Shown piece by piece: positions 8,042 through 16,726 of a DNA stretch of 64,000 nt. Within the stretch, counting starts at the first letter, position 1. Each line of letters opens with the position of its first letter. Origin of the DNA: Actinopolymorpha pittospori. Its GTDB lineage: Bacteria > Actinomycetota > Actinomycetes > Propionibacteriales > Actinopolymorphaceae. Below the pieces are notes generated by a model. That model had not been told where the DNA came from. It was given only the letters and a program-made list of their open reading frames with translations, and did no database searches. The stretch covers positions 7,130,001 to 7,194,000 of the forward strand of contig NZ_JADBEM010000001.1 in assembly GCF_014873875.1 (NCBI RefSeq), written 5' to 3'. Made by a program: the position numbers and the translations under genes.

Positions 8042-9265
8042 ATGCGCCGCGTGGGACAGATCACGAGGAATCGTCCAGCCTCAGAAAATCGTCCAACCAT
8101 CCTGATCGTCGGCGCGGGACCAGCCGGGCTCGTCCTCGGCAATCTGCTGCGCGCCGCGGACATCGACTGCCTGATACTCGAACGCCAAAGCCGCGCGCAC
8201 GTCGAACACCGCGCCCGGGCCGGCTATCTCGCCGCGAACACCGTCCGCATCCTCACCGACAACGGCCTCGCCGCGGGGCTGCTCCGAAACGGCCAGCAGC
8301 ACGACACGTGCATGTTCCGCACCGACCACGGCTCCTTCGAGCTCAGGTACGGCTCGCGCGGCCGTGGCGAGGTCCACACCGTCTACCCGCAACAGGACCT
8401 CGTGCGGGACCTGATCGCTGAGTACCTCGACCGCAGCGGCGACATCCGGTTCGAGACGCGCGTCCGCGATCTCAACGACGTCGACACCAAACAGCCGTGG
8501 GTCACCTGCGAGAGCGCGGACGGCGAAGTCCACCAGTGGTCCTGCGAGTACGTCGCCGGATGTGATGGCCAGCACGGCATCTCCCGGGGCGCCGTACCAG
8601 CCGACGCGGCCCAGCGTTACCGGCGCGACCACGGAGTCTCCTGGCTGGCGCTGTTGGCGCAGGCACCGCAGAGCATGGCGGCGGTCGCATACGCCGTGCA
8701 CGCCAACGGCTTCGCCGGCCACATGGCACGCAGCCCCTCCATCACCCGCTACTACCTCCAGTGCCCCCGCGGCCACGACCCGGCCAGTTGGTCCCACGAA
8801 CGCATCTGGGAGGAACTCCACCTGCGCATGCGCGGCGAGCTGCACGGGCGGCTGCGCGAGGGGCAGATCCTCGAACGCGGCGTCGTCGACATGTCCTCCT
8901 ACGTCATGGACCCGATCCAGTACGGCCGGCTCTTCCTGGTCGGCGACGCGGCCAGCCTGATCAGCCCCTCGGCGGCGAAGGGCGCCAACCTCGCCGTCAT
9001 GGAGGCCGACGTGCTCGGCAAGGGGCTGGTCGCCCACCTGAAGGGCGACGACGAGCAACAGCTGCGGGGCTACTCCGCCGCCTGCCTGCCCCGCGTCTGG
9101 CGGGCCCAGGAGTTCTCCCACTGGATGATCAACCTGCTGCACGGGCCGATGGGCGATGACGACGAGGCCGTCTTCCTGCGGGGCCTGCAACACGCCCGGC
9201 TGGAGAGCCTGCGGACCTCACGGTCCTACCAGGACTTCTTCGCCGAGAACTACGTCGGGATCTGA
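8042..9265 (+). CDS. FAD-dependent monooxygenase, 4-hydroxybenzoate 3-monooxygenase-like
   Basis: This 407-aa protein is a class A flavin monooxygenase. The FAD/NADPH fold shows GAGPAG (about residues 24-29), a conserved VAGCDGQHG motif in the middle and GDAASLISPSAAKGANLA (about residue 300) for FAD binding. HRARAGYLAANTVRIL near the N-terminus and the overall length resemble PobA-type 4-hydroxybenzoate hydroxylases. It is expected to use NAD(P)H and O2 to hydroxylate a phenolic ring; the true substrate is unknown. The gene begins 1 bp after the TetR stop, so it is co-transcribed and regulated with it. The first 17 residues look poorly conserved, so translation could start later. Confidence 0.82.
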   Translation: MRRVGQITRNRPASENRPTILIVGAGPAGLVLGNLLRAADIDCLILERQSRAHVEHRARAGYLAANTVRILTDNGLAAGLLRNGQQHDTCMFRTDHGSFELRYGSRGRGEVHTVYPQQDLVRDLIAEYLDRSGDIRFETRVRDLNDVDTKQPWVTCESADGEVHQWSCEYVAGCDGQHGISRGAVPADAAQRYRRDHGVSWLALLAQAPQSMAAVAYAVHANGFAGHMARSPSITRYYLQCPRGHDPASWSHERIWEELHLRMRGELHGRLREGQILERGVVDMSSYVMDPIQYGRLFLVGDAASLISPSAAKGANLAVMEADVLGKGLVAHLKGDDEQQLRGYSAACLPRVWRAQEFSHWMINLLHGPMGDDDEAVFLRGLQHARLESLRTSRSYQDFFAENYVGI

Positions 9266-10154
9266 GCGTCCCCAGGGCCTTGGTCGTCGAGGACGGCCAG
9301 GGCGAGTTCGCGAAGCCGCGCGGGCTCGGCGATCACGTCGTACGCGGCGATCTTCCCGTCCTCGATGGTGAGCGTGAGAACGACCAGCAGCCGGCCGCGC
9401 GGCGCCACGACGATGCCGACCGCTCCGTCGACCAGGGCCGGTTCGGCGAAGCGGGACCTGCTCGCGAGGAGCACCGACTCCTCCGCCACGTTCCGCGCCC
9501 CCTGGGTCCGCGTCGGCATCCCTGGCCGTAGCGCGGCGGCGTCGGCGCGCCGTACGACGTCTGGGTCGAGAACCGCGAGCAGCCCCTCCAGGTCACCGGC
9601 CCGGATGGCGGCAGGAACGCCTCGACGACCTGGCGGTGCCGGGCGAGATCGGCGCTGGAGACAGCCGCGCTCCCCCGCACCCGCTGGCGCGCCCTGCTGG
9701 CCAGCTTCTTCGTGGCGACCTGCGAGCGGTCGAGGATGGGTGCGATCTCCTCGAAGGGCACGGCGAACATGTCGTGCAGGACGAGGGCGATCCGTTCGGC
9801 CGGAGCCAACCGGTCCAGGACGACGAGCAGGGCGCGGCCCACCGAGTCCGCCAGGACCGCTTCGCGTTCGGGGTCGGCGCCGTCCCGCGCACCCCAGGCG
9901 GCCTCGCTCAGCCGCTGCTCGAGCGGTTCCTCCCGCCGGGACCCGCGGGAACGAAGCATGTCCAGGCAGATCCGTGAGACGACCGTGGTCAGCCAGCCGG
10001 TGAGGTTGGTCACCTGTGCGACGTCGGTGCGGTCGAGCCGTAGCCACGTCTCCTGGACCGCGTCCTCGGCGTCGCTCAGCGAACCGAGCATCCGATAGGC
10101 GACCGCGCGCAGGTGGCCGCGGTGCTCCTCGAACCGGTCCGCGAGCGGCGTCAC
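9250..10154 (-). pseudogene. SigJ-like ECF sigma factor with one-base frameshift
   Basis: The first part encodes sigma-70 region 2 (FEEHRGHLRAVAYRMLGSLSDAEDAVQETWLRL, then WLTTVVSRICLDMLRS) and region 4 (LAPAERIALVLHDMFAVPFEEIAPILDRS). The second part, in another frame, encodes a SnoaL-like C-terminal domain (AAIRAGDLEGLLAVLDPDVV to LRELALAVLDDQG). The join lies near 9600-9612, where an expected CTGGCCGCC reads CTGCCGCC, one G short. The GTG at 10154 is the start, 11 bp after an acyltransferase gene. The family uses the NTF2-like tail to tune sigma activity. This may be a sequencing error or a true null; the 905-bp length fits one missing base. Confidence 0.78.
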
Positions 10155-10165
10155 GACTCGGTAGG

Positions 10166-11359
10166 TTAACCGGGCAGCTTCGCGACGTGGGCGGCGCTGG
10201 CGTCCTCCTGCGCGATGCGGTCCGGCTCGCGACCCTCGCCGATCCGTCTGGTCGTGGTCCCACCCCACCGTCGTTCGTGGGTACGAAACGCCGACCAGCA
10301 GATCGAGAGCATCACTGCGAACACGGGCAGCCAGGCCAGCCTGGCGAGCACCCAGCCGGGACCGTCCGGAACGCTCGTCAGGCCCGGCAGCACTCGGCCC
10401 GCCAGCAGACCGATCCCCGTGACCGCCATCATCGCGGTCTGGTGCCACAAGAAGATGGTCATCGCGGAGAGGTTGACCAGGACGACCACGGCCCAGGCGC
10501 CGGGTCGGGTGAGCAGCCGCCGCAGTGGTTCGCGCAGCAGCAGGGCCGCACCGCACTGGGCCAGGCCGAAACACACGGCGGCCAGGGTGGGCGGGTTGAG
10601 GTTGGAGATCGCGGCCCCGGGGACACCGACCATCGAGGCGGGATAGCCGGCCCAGCCGACAAGACCGGCCGTCGCGGCGGCGCCGCCCAGCAGCAGCGCC
10701 CAACCGGTCCGACGTCCGCACAGTCGACCCCGGGACCAGGCCGCGCCCAGGCAGTACGGCACGAGCCAACCCGCCGCCACGTTGATCCAGCCGAGCCAGG
10801 CCGGCCCGTCCAGGACGAAGCGGACCACGTCGACGGACAGGACTACGGCGAAGGGCCACACCGGGTGCAGCCGCGCGGCCAGCGGGGTCAGCGCCGTGAG
10901 AAGCGTCAGAACCAGGAGGAACCACAGCGGCGACAGGACCAACATGACAAGCATGCGGACGGTGGGCGCGCCCACTCCGGAGGCGAGCATGATGGCCGCC
11001 ACGACGCTCCAGGTCGCGAGCAGGACAGGTACCGGTCTCACGAGCCTGGCCATCCTCGAGCCGAGCCACTGCCCGTACGTCACTCCCCGAGCCCGTGCGG
11101 ACGCGTAACCGCGCGCGCCCATCTGTCCACCCACCAGGAAGAAGACGGCCAGGGTCTGGAACATCCAGGAGACCGGCGTCAGCTGGGGAAGGTAGCGGAG
11201 CGGGCTGACATCGCGGAGAGCCCCGCTGTCGGCGACCAGCGCGGTCACCAACCAGTGGCCGAGGACGACCCCGAGGATCGCGAGCGCGCGGAGGGCATCG
11301 GCGGCGCGGTCGCGGCCGGCCGGAGTCGCGGCCTGGATGTGCCTCGCGAACTCACGCAC
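10166..11359 (-). CDS. Acyltransferase 3 family integral membrane protein
   Basis: This roughly 397-aa protein has about ten hydrophobic helices and the acyltransferase-3 signature: RDRAADALRALAILGVVLGHW at the N-terminus (the conserved His/Arg region), GGQMGARGY, and FLWHQTAMMAV late in the protein. Such enzymes O-acylate sugars, peptidoglycan, lipids or antibiotics at the membrane. GTG codons at 11374 and 11359 are both possible starts, and both overlap the 3' end of the preceding hydrolase gene. It therefore sits in a hydrolase-acyltransferase-SigJ unit. The Arg/Asp-rich C-terminal tail is cytosolic by composition. Confidence 0.8.
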   Translation of the reverse strand: MREFARHIQAATPAGRDRAADALRALAILGVVLGHWLVTALVADSGALRDVSPLRYLPQLTPVSWMFQTLAVFFLVGGQMGARGYASARARGVTYGQWLGSRMARLVRPVPVLLATWSVVAAIMLASGVGAPTVRMLVMLVLSPLWFLLVLTLLTALTPLAARLHPVWPFAVVLSVDVVRFVLDGPAWLGWINVAAGWLVPYCLGAAWSRGRLCGRRTGWALLLGGAAATAGLVGWAGYPASMVGVPGAAISNLNPPTLAAVCFGLAQCGAALLLREPLRRLLTRPGAWAVVVLVNLSAMTIFLWHQTAMMAVTGIGLLAGRVLPGLTSVPDGPGWVLARLAWLPVFAVMLSICWSAFRTHERRWGGTTTRRIGEGREPDRIAQEDASAAHVAKLPG

Positions 11360-12332
11360 GAGGACCTCCCGCACTGACCGGTCCCGCTGCCGGGGTCTGC
11401 CCGGCGACGATCCGGGCGAGGTTGCGCAGGGACGTCGAGCCGGGAGTGAGGTAGTCGCCGTGCCCGCCCTCACCTGCCGGGAAGATCCGGGCTCCGAACC
11501 CACGCGATACCGGGTCCGCGCCGAATCCGAGCGTGCCGAAGAGTTGGACGTGCGGGACGTCGGCGATCCAGTCGCTCGCGCCCCTGCCGGCCCAGACCTC
11601 CGCCGAGGTGTGCAGGGCGGCCACGTCGTCGTAGCCGGTGCCAGGACTGCCGAAGAGCACGACGTCGGCGACGTTGCCGACCCGCAGACCAGACACCGCC
11701 CGGGCGCAGACCACCGTGCCGTAGGAGTGGCACAGGAGCGAGATCGTCGCGCTGGGCCTGGCGGCGGCGATCTCGGTCACGAACCGGCGCAGCCCGGGGG
11801 CCGCGTCGACGGCACGGCCCGAGGTCAGGATCTCGACGCTGACGGTGCCTGGCGTCTCGTAACCGAGCCAGGCAACGACCGCGGCCCTCGCTCCCAGCTG
11901 ATGCTGGAGCGCGACCGCACCGGCCCGGAACCGTTCGTAGGTGTCCAGGCTGGTGTCCGCCCCCGGAACCAGCACGGCGACGTGGTCCGCGGTGGCGAGG
12001 TCACCGACGACCTCGGCGGTCCGGCCACCGTCACGGCCGTCGAAGGTGAGGAAGTGGCGCGCCGGATCCTCCATGGCGCGCAACGCGGCTGCCCGGGCCG
12101 GGTCATCGTCGGCGGTGGCTGTCCGCTCCGCCGCCCGGATGTCCTCGCGGGCGACGTCGTAGCGCTCGGCGAGAGCGGCCACGGTCGCGGCGCGCAACGG
12201 GGTGACCTGCGTCGGTGCGGGAGCGGGTACCGACGCGGGGCGAGCCATGCCCGAGACGGGCACAGCCACCGAGCCGGCGACGAGTGCCGCCAGCAGGGTG
12301 TGGCGCAGGCGGCTGAACAGGCGGGACGCCAT
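11352..12332 (-). CDS. Secreted alpha/beta hydrolase (DUF1023-like)
   Basis: This 326-aa protein starts with a Sec signal peptide (RLRHTLLAALVAGSVAVPVSGMARP). It then shows an alpha/beta-hydrolase fold with ISLLCHSYGTVVCARAV, the nucleophile elbow with Ser in HSYG, VVLFGSPGTGYDD and a late EGGHGDYL that supplies the catalytic His. DUF1023-type hydrolases are common exported actinobacterial proteins of unknown substrate. It is the first gene of a unit with the acyltransferase, overlapping by about 8 bp. CCGTAC repeats upstream may be its regulatory site. Confidence 0.82.
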   Translation of the reverse strand: MASRLFSRLRHTLLAALVAGSVAVPVSGMARPASVPAPAPTQVTPLRAATVAALAERYDVAREDIRAAERTATADDDPARAAALRAMEDPARHFLTFDGRDGGRTAEVVGDLATADHVAVLVPGADTSLDTYERFRAGAVALQHQLGARAAVVAWLGYETPGTVSVEILTSGRAVDAAPGLRRFVTEIAAARPSATISLLCHSYGTVVCARAVSGLRVGNVADVVLFGSPGTGYDDVAALHTSAEVWAGRGASDWIADVPHVQLFGTLGFGADPVSRGFGARIFPAGEGGHGDYLTPGSTSLRNLARIVAGQTPAAGPVSAGGPRA

Positions 12333-12346
12333 ACCAGAAGGTCCTT

Positions 12347-12372
12347 CCGTACAAGGGATTCCGTACGTGCGG
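12347..12372. promoter_or_regulatory. CCGTAC repeat / imperfect palindrome upstream of hydrolase operon
   Basis: CCGTAC at 12347-12352 is followed by CCGTACGTGCGG at 12361-12372, a near-perfect palindrome, 15 bp from the hydrolase ATG. It is a possible operator for an unidentified regulator. The rest of 12373-12582 shows no gene. Confidence 0.35.
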
Positions 12373-12582
12373 ACCGAAGTTAGGGATCACCTGCCGTGGT
12401 GGGCGTCCCGCTGGGAAGCCACATTCGAGCTGGCTCTGGGGTGCTACGGGTGGATCAGCGGTACTAGGGGTGGACCAGCCGTCCGTGCCGCTCGCGGCGT
12501 CGGCGGGCCTGACCGAACGGAACGAGCCCGCCATCGTCGCTGGTGGACGGTGACGGGCTTGGCCGTGGAACTCGTTCGGCGA

Positions 12583-13218
12583 TCAGGACTTGTCCTGGAT
12601 CTCCCAGACGTGGTCGAGGACGTGCCAGGCGAACTGGCGGGCGGCGTAGGCCGGTGGCCAGCCGCCGCCGGTGAGCGGTGCACCATCGGCCGGGTTGCCC
12701 AGGACAGCGAGGATCGCGGCACGCAGCGTGGCCAGGGCGGTCCGGTCGTTCGCGCCGAACGGTCGGTGCCGGATGCCGATCTTGCGGGCATAGACGCGTT
12801 CGTTGTCGACGACGTGGGCGACAATCTCGTCGCGGTCGCGTCCGCCGCCGCGGGGCCCTTTGCGGAGGGTCGGCGGGGCGGACTGGGCGAGGTCGTCGAG
12901 GGCACGCCACGCGGACTGCAGGACCGTGGCGGTACGCTGCGCCGCCGCGGCGTTGTAGGGCCGGCTGTCCTCGGCGACGGGGACGCCGGGCGCGCCCCAG
13001 TCGGTGGTGTTGACCCCGGTCACCGTGTCGACGATCTCGATCGGGCCGGGGTCGAACGACTGCCCGGCAGTGGCGGTTATGAGGCGGTACCGGTCGGCGT
13101 AGGCGTTCAGCGTGGCCACGGCGCGGTCCTCGGTGGTGCCGATGCGCGCCCAACCGGGCCAGTCCAGCGCGCAGGCGACGATTTTCGTTCGGCCCTTTTC
13201 CAGATAGACGCGGGTCAT
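12583..13218 (-). CDS. DinB-like / DUF664-type protein of unknown function
   Basis: This 211-aa soluble protein starts at the ATG at 13218 (MTRVYLEKGRTKIV). The second half has helical pieces reminiscent of DinB four-helix proteins: DEIVAHVVDNERVYARKIG and a C-terminal FAWHVLDHVWEIQD with a His pair. I have no firm family call. It follows the broken NmrA-like gene by 38 bp on the same strand and may have been co-transcribed with it. No signal peptide or membrane segment is visible. Confidence 0.55.
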   Translation of the reverse strand: MTRVYLEKGRTKIVACALDWPGWARIGTTEDRAVATLNAYADRYRLITATAGQSFDPGPIEIVDTVTGVNTTDWGAPGVPVAEDSRPYNAAAAQRTATVLQSAWRALDDLAQSAPPTLRKGPRGGGRDRDEIVAHVVDNERVYARKIGIRHRPFGANDRTALATLRAAILAVLGNPADGAPLTGGGWPPAYAARQFAWHVLDHVWEIQDKS

Positions 13219-13256
13219 CTCTCGGTTACTCCTCGACGCCGGGCAGTGGTGGGGGA

Positions 13257-13850
13257 CTAGAAGGCGGTGGCGTGGTGGAGGACCCAGTCGTGGTAGCTGC
13301 GCGCGGGACGACCGGTGACCTTCTCGATGTCGGTGGTGGTGGGTGCGGTGCGGTCGACGGAGGCGGCCCAGGTGGTGAGAATGTTGTCGAGGATGGGGCC
13401 GGGCACGTGGGCGCTCATCGCCTGGCGCACGGTCTCGGCGGGGAGTTCGACGTAGCGGATGGGCCGGCCGAGCGCCCGGCCGAGGATGGCGGCCTGGTCG
13501 GCATGGCTGAGCGACTGCGGCCCGGTCGGCCGGTAGGCCTGGCCGGCGTGCCCGTCCTCGGTCAGCGCGGCCACGGCGACCGCGGCGATGTCGGCCTCGT
13601 GCACCGGCGCGGATGCCGCCTCGGCGTAGGCACCGCGGATCACGTCGCCGGACCTGGTCTGCCCGGCCCACATCAGGCTGTTGGCGGCGAACACGTCCGG
13701 GCGCAGCAACGTCCACGCCAGACCGGAGCCGCGCAGGGCCTGCTCGATCTCGGCGTGGTAGGTGGCGATCGGCCCGTCCTGGGAGCCTGCGCGTCGTCGT
13801 CGACCCCGCCGGAGGACAGCAGCACGAGACCCTTGAGGACAGCTTCGGTC
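13257..13850 (-). pseudogene. NmrA-like NAD(P)-binding protein, 5'-truncated and frameshifted
   Basis: The reverse strand encodes only the later part of an atypical short-chain dehydrogenase. VLLSSGGVDDDAQ starts directly at the regulatory palindrome of the divergent WYL gene. After a one-base shift near 13790 (an expected GGG reads GG) it continues with SQDGPIATYHAEIEQAL, WTLLRPDVFAANSL and the usual C-terminal half. The Rossmann GxxGxxG start and about 90 residues are missing. This looks like a deletion that joined the gene's middle to the regulator's promoter, plus a frameshift that may be real or a sequencing error. Confidence 0.7.
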
Positions 13851-13855
13851 CTCAA
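13833..13855. promoter_or_regulatory. Perfect 8-bp inverted repeat, probable WYL-regulator operator
   Basis: TTGAGGAC, 7 bp, GTCCTCAA forms a perfect inverted repeat ending 22 bp before the ATG at 13877. It lies between the regulator and the divergent NmrA fragment, which is the normal position for an operator shared by a regulator and its target. Confidence 0.65.
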
Positions 13856-13876
13856 GTCGAAGGGAGTTGCGCGCGG

Positions 13877-14821
13877 ATGCTGGAGACCTCGGCACGGCTG
13901 CTGCGGATGCTGTCCCTACTGCAGTCCCGCCGCGACTGGCCCGGCGCCGAACTGGCCGAGCACCTCGGCGTCACCACCCGCACCGTCCGCCGCGACGTCG
14001 ACCGGCTCCGCGACCTCGGCTACCCCGTCGAGTCCGCCACCGGCACCACCGGCGGATACCGGCTCGGGGTCGGCGCCGCGCTGCCGCCGCTGCTGCTCGA
14101 CGACGACGAGGCCGTCGCAGTGGCCGTCGGCCTGCGCGCCGCCGCCACGGGCACGGTCACCGGAATCGAGGAGACCTCGCTGCGCGCTCTCGCCAAGCTC
14201 GAACAGGTCCTGCCCTCCCGGCTGCGCCACCGCGTGGACGCGATGCAGTCAGCCATCCTGCCGCTGACCGGCCCCGGACCGACCGTGGACCCCGACCTGC
14301 TCACCGCCCTGGCCGCAGCCTGCCGCGCCCACGAAGGCATCCGCTTCGGCTACCAGCAACGCACCCGCCGCGTCGAGCCCTACCGCCTCGTCCACACCGG
14401 CCGGCGCTGGTACCTGCTCGCCTTCGACCTCGAACGCGACGACTGGCGCACCTTCCGCGTCGACCGCCTGGACTCCGACCCGCAACCCGGGCCGCGCTTC
14501 ACGCCCCGACCCGAACCCGCCGAGGGGCTCCACACCTACATCTCCAACGCCCTCACCGCGTCCCCGTACCGGTACCAGGCGACCGTCCTGTTCCACGCAC
14601 CGCTCGACATCGTCGCCGAACACACCTCACCCACCGCCGGGCGTCTCGAACCCCGCGACGCCGACAGTTGCCTCTTCCACGCCGGCGGCGACTCCCTCGA
14701 CAAGATCGCCCTCTTCGTCGCGCTCAAGGGCGTCGACTTCGAGGTCCTCGCCCCGCCCGAGCTGAAGGACCACATCCGGGCACTGGCCAACCGGCTCACC
14801 CGCGCGAGCCGCGACGGCTAA
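13877..14821 (+). CDS. YafY-like HTH/WYL-domain transcriptional regulator
   Basis: This 314-aa protein has an N-terminal HTH_11 (residues 1-60, LLSLLQSRRDWPGAELAEHLGVTTRTVRRDVDRL) followed by GYRLGVGAALPPLLLDDDEAVAVAVGL. It has a WYL domain (about residues 140-205, with EPYRLVHTGRRWYLLAFD) and the C-terminal extension common in actinobacterial YafY proteins. WYL regulators sense ligands, often nucleic acid or metabolites. The ATG at 13877 is preferred because it follows the palindrome. Its presumed divergent target is now a fragment. Confidence 0.88.
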   Translation: MLETSARLLRMLSLLQSRRDWPGAELAEHLGVTTRTVRRDVDRLRDLGYPVESATGTTGGYRLGVGAALPPLLLDDDEAVAVAVGLRAAATGTVTGIEETSLRALAKLEQVLPSRLRHRVDAMQSAILPLTGPGPTVDPDLLTALAAACRAHEGIRFGYQQRTRRVEPYRLVHTGRRWYLLAFDLERDDWRTFRVDRLDSDPQPGPRFTPRPEPAEGLHTYISNALTASPYRYQATVLFHAPLDIVAEHTSPTAGRLEPRDADSCLFHAGGDSLDKIALFVALKGVDFEVLAPPELKDHIRALANRLTRASRDG

Positions 14822-15139
14822 TCGGCTTGGCCGACCTACCGAATCCGGCGCGGACGCCGCGGCTCCCGTGACGAAGGCGGGGCCATCGACGGGCAGGTCG
14901 GCCCGAGCGGTGGTGTCGTTCACGGCCACGTCGTTCATGCCGGTCCTCTGCGGGAACGCGACGCGAAGAAGGTGCGGAAGATTTCTGTCATTGCGCAGAA
15001 CGAGCGCGTAAATCGCCCCCAAGAATTGAACGGCGGGGAGCGCCCCCGGCCGCTCTCGCTCCGAGATGTCGCCATGGGGCGGTCGACGGAGCCGGCAGGC
15101 CTGGCAAGAATCTTCACGACGACGATAAAAATCGACGCG
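14822..15139. other. Gene-poor segment with possible decayed CGNR-type remnant
   Basis: No intact gene is visible. On the reverse strand a short reading (about 15040-14935) gives GAIYALVLRNDRN. It resembles the REAIYALVLA segment of CGNR zinc-finger regulators, such as the one at 60.15 kb, followed by MNDVAVNDTTARADL from the ATG at 14938. The match is short, so this is only a possible leftover disrupted by the neighbouring IS110 element. The segment is more AT-rich than its surroundings. Confidence 0.3.
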
Positions 15140-15159
15140 GTGTAGAGTTTGTGGTCCGG

Positions 15160-15436
15160 GAGCAGTCCCGCTCCTAATGGTTGTTAACGGGGTCGGCCCG
15201 GGTTCGGGCAGACTTCGGGTTTGGTGGCTGCCGGCGGGTGAGCACTTGTTGCTCCTGAACCCCTGTGGGAGTTCCGATGAAAGATCGTGCCCCCGCCGGT
15301 GACCGAGAGAGTTGATCGCTGATGGGATGTCGTGCCTGTCCCTGGTGGGCGTGAGCACTGGTTCATTAGGTTGCCGATGGTTCTCTCGTACGGCCGCCGA
15401 TGTTGACCATGACCAACATCGAGCCTGGGAGGCGCG
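15160..15436 (+). ncRNA. Candidate IS110 bridge/seek RNA region upstream of transposase
   Basis: IS110-group elements are known to encode a structured guide RNA in the non-coding end upstream of the recombinase. This untranslated stretch contains stem-loop potential: GGAGC/GCTCC near 15161-15175 and GAGCA/TGCTC at about 15239-15253. I have not folded it, and loop-target pairing with the insertion site has not been tested. Confidence 0.35.
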
Positions 15437-16681
15437 TTGCTGTTCGTAGGAGATGACTGGGCCGAAGACCACCACGACATCGAGCTGATGGATGCCTCTG
15501 GCAGGCGGCTTGCCAGAGCGCGGCTGCCCGAGGGCGTGGCCGGGATGGCCCGGCTGCACGCGCTGATCGGCGAGCAGCTCGGTGAAGACGCCGACGAGAC
15601 CGCCGAGCAGGTGGTGATCGGGATCGAGACCGATAAGGGCCCATGGGTGCAGGCGTTGATCGCTGCCGGGTACCGGGTGTGTGCGGTGAATCCCTTGCAG
15701 GCTTCCAGGTACCGGGAACGGTACGGGATGTCTGGCGCCAAAAGCGACGGCGCCGATGCGCACATGCTGGCCGACATGGTACGCACCGATTCCCACCAGC
15801 TGCGCCCGGTGGCCGGCGACAGTGCCGAGGCGGCAGCGATCAAGGTGGTGTCTCGTGCCCACAAGAGCATGATCTGGGAGCGGACCCGGCACATGCAGCG
15901 GCTGCGGCACGCCCTGCGGGACTACTTCCCGGCTGCGCTCGAGGCGTTCGAAGAGCTGACCACGCCCGATGCGCTGGAACTTTTGGCCAAGGCACCAGAC
16001 CCCGCGTCGGCGGCGAAGCTGACGCTCACCCAGATCCGCACGGCGCTGAAACGAGCACGTCGACGCGGCGACATCGACACCAAAGCGGGCAAGATCCAGG
16101 CCGCCCTGCGCGCCGAGCACCTCGGCCAGCCCGCCGTGGTGGCACAGGCGTACGCGACCACCATCCGCGCTGCCACTGCCGTGCTGGCCACACTGAACGA
16201 GCAGATCAAGACCCTGCAAGGGCAGGTGGAGCAACATTTTGGCCAACACCCGGACGCTGAGATCGTCCTGTCTCAGCCGGGCCTGGGGCCCATTCTCGGT
16301 GCCCGGGTGCTCGCCGAGTTCGGCGACGACCAGCACCGCTACACCAGCGCCAAAGCCCGCAAGAACTATGCCGGCACCAGCCCCATCACCCGCGCCTCGG
16401 GCAAGAAGAAGGTCGTCGCCGCCCGCTACGTTCACAACGACAGGCTCATCGACGCCCTGCTCAGCCAGGTCGTCCCCGCCATGACCGCCTCGCCCGGTGC
16501 GCGAGCCCTCTACGACGAGCTGCGAGCCCGCGGCACCGACCACTTCGCAGCATGCAGACACGTCGCCAACCGGCTCGTCGGCATCCTGCACGGCTGCCTC
16601 AAGACCCGCACCCTCTACAACGAGGAAACCGCCTGGGCTCACCGCTCGGCCAAACCAGAGGAAGCTGCGGTTGCGGCTTGA
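15437..16681 (+). CDS. IS110-family DEDD transposase
   Basis: This 414-aa recombinase has an N-terminal RuvC-like DEDD domain (residues 1-170): GDDWAEDHHDI, GIETDKGPWVQAL and the KSDGADAHMLADM motif. A coiled-coil region and a C-terminal transposase_20 domain follow, with LSQPGLGPILGARVLAEFGD and the catalytic-serine region YAGTSPITRASGKK. It excises and inserts its element as a circle without inverted repeats. The TTG at 15437 is the likely start: an in-frame TGA lies just upstream and GGGAGG precedes it by 5 bp. It looks full length and intact. Confidence 0.92.
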   Translation: MLFVGDDWAEDHHDIELMDASGRRLARARLPEGVAGMARLHALIGEQLGEDADETAEQVVIGIETDKGPWVQALIAAGYRVCAVNPLQASRYRERYGMSGAKSDGADAHMLADMVRTDSHQLRPVAGDSAEAAAIKVVSRAHKSMIWERTRHMQRLRHALRDYFPAALEAFEELTTPDALELLAKAPDPASAAKLTLTQIRTALKRARRRGDIDTKAGKIQAALRAEHLGQPAVVAQAYATTIRAATAVLATLNEQIKTLQGQVEQHFGQHPDAEIVLSQPGLGPILGARVLAEFGDDQHRYTSAKARKNYAGTSPITRASGKKKVVAARYVHNDRLIDALLSQVVPAMTASPGARALYDELRARGTDHFAACRHVANRLVGILHGCLKTRTLYNEETAWAHRSAKPEEAAVAA

Positions 16682-16726
16682 CATTCAAACTCCAGGGATG
16701 CCTTTCAAGTCCTCTCTGGAGGAGCA

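Larger units (their letters stand above)
15140..16700 (+). mobile_element. IS110-family insertion sequence (boundaries approximate)
   Basis: The element comprises a DEDD transposase with a long non-coding stretch (about 300 bp) on its 5' side and almost none on its 3' side. That is the arrangement of the IS110 group. These elements lack terminal inverted repeats, so the ends cannot be fixed by eye. It lies between a decayed segment and the SDR gene at 16727, whose ribosome-binding site begins about 35 bp after the transposase stop. Confidence 0.7.

Noticed and set aside
10016..11377. A 453-codon plus-strand frame opposite the acyltransferase
   Set aside because: His/Gln/Arg/Gly-rich shadow of a membrane protein gene with clear transmembrane coding on the other strand.
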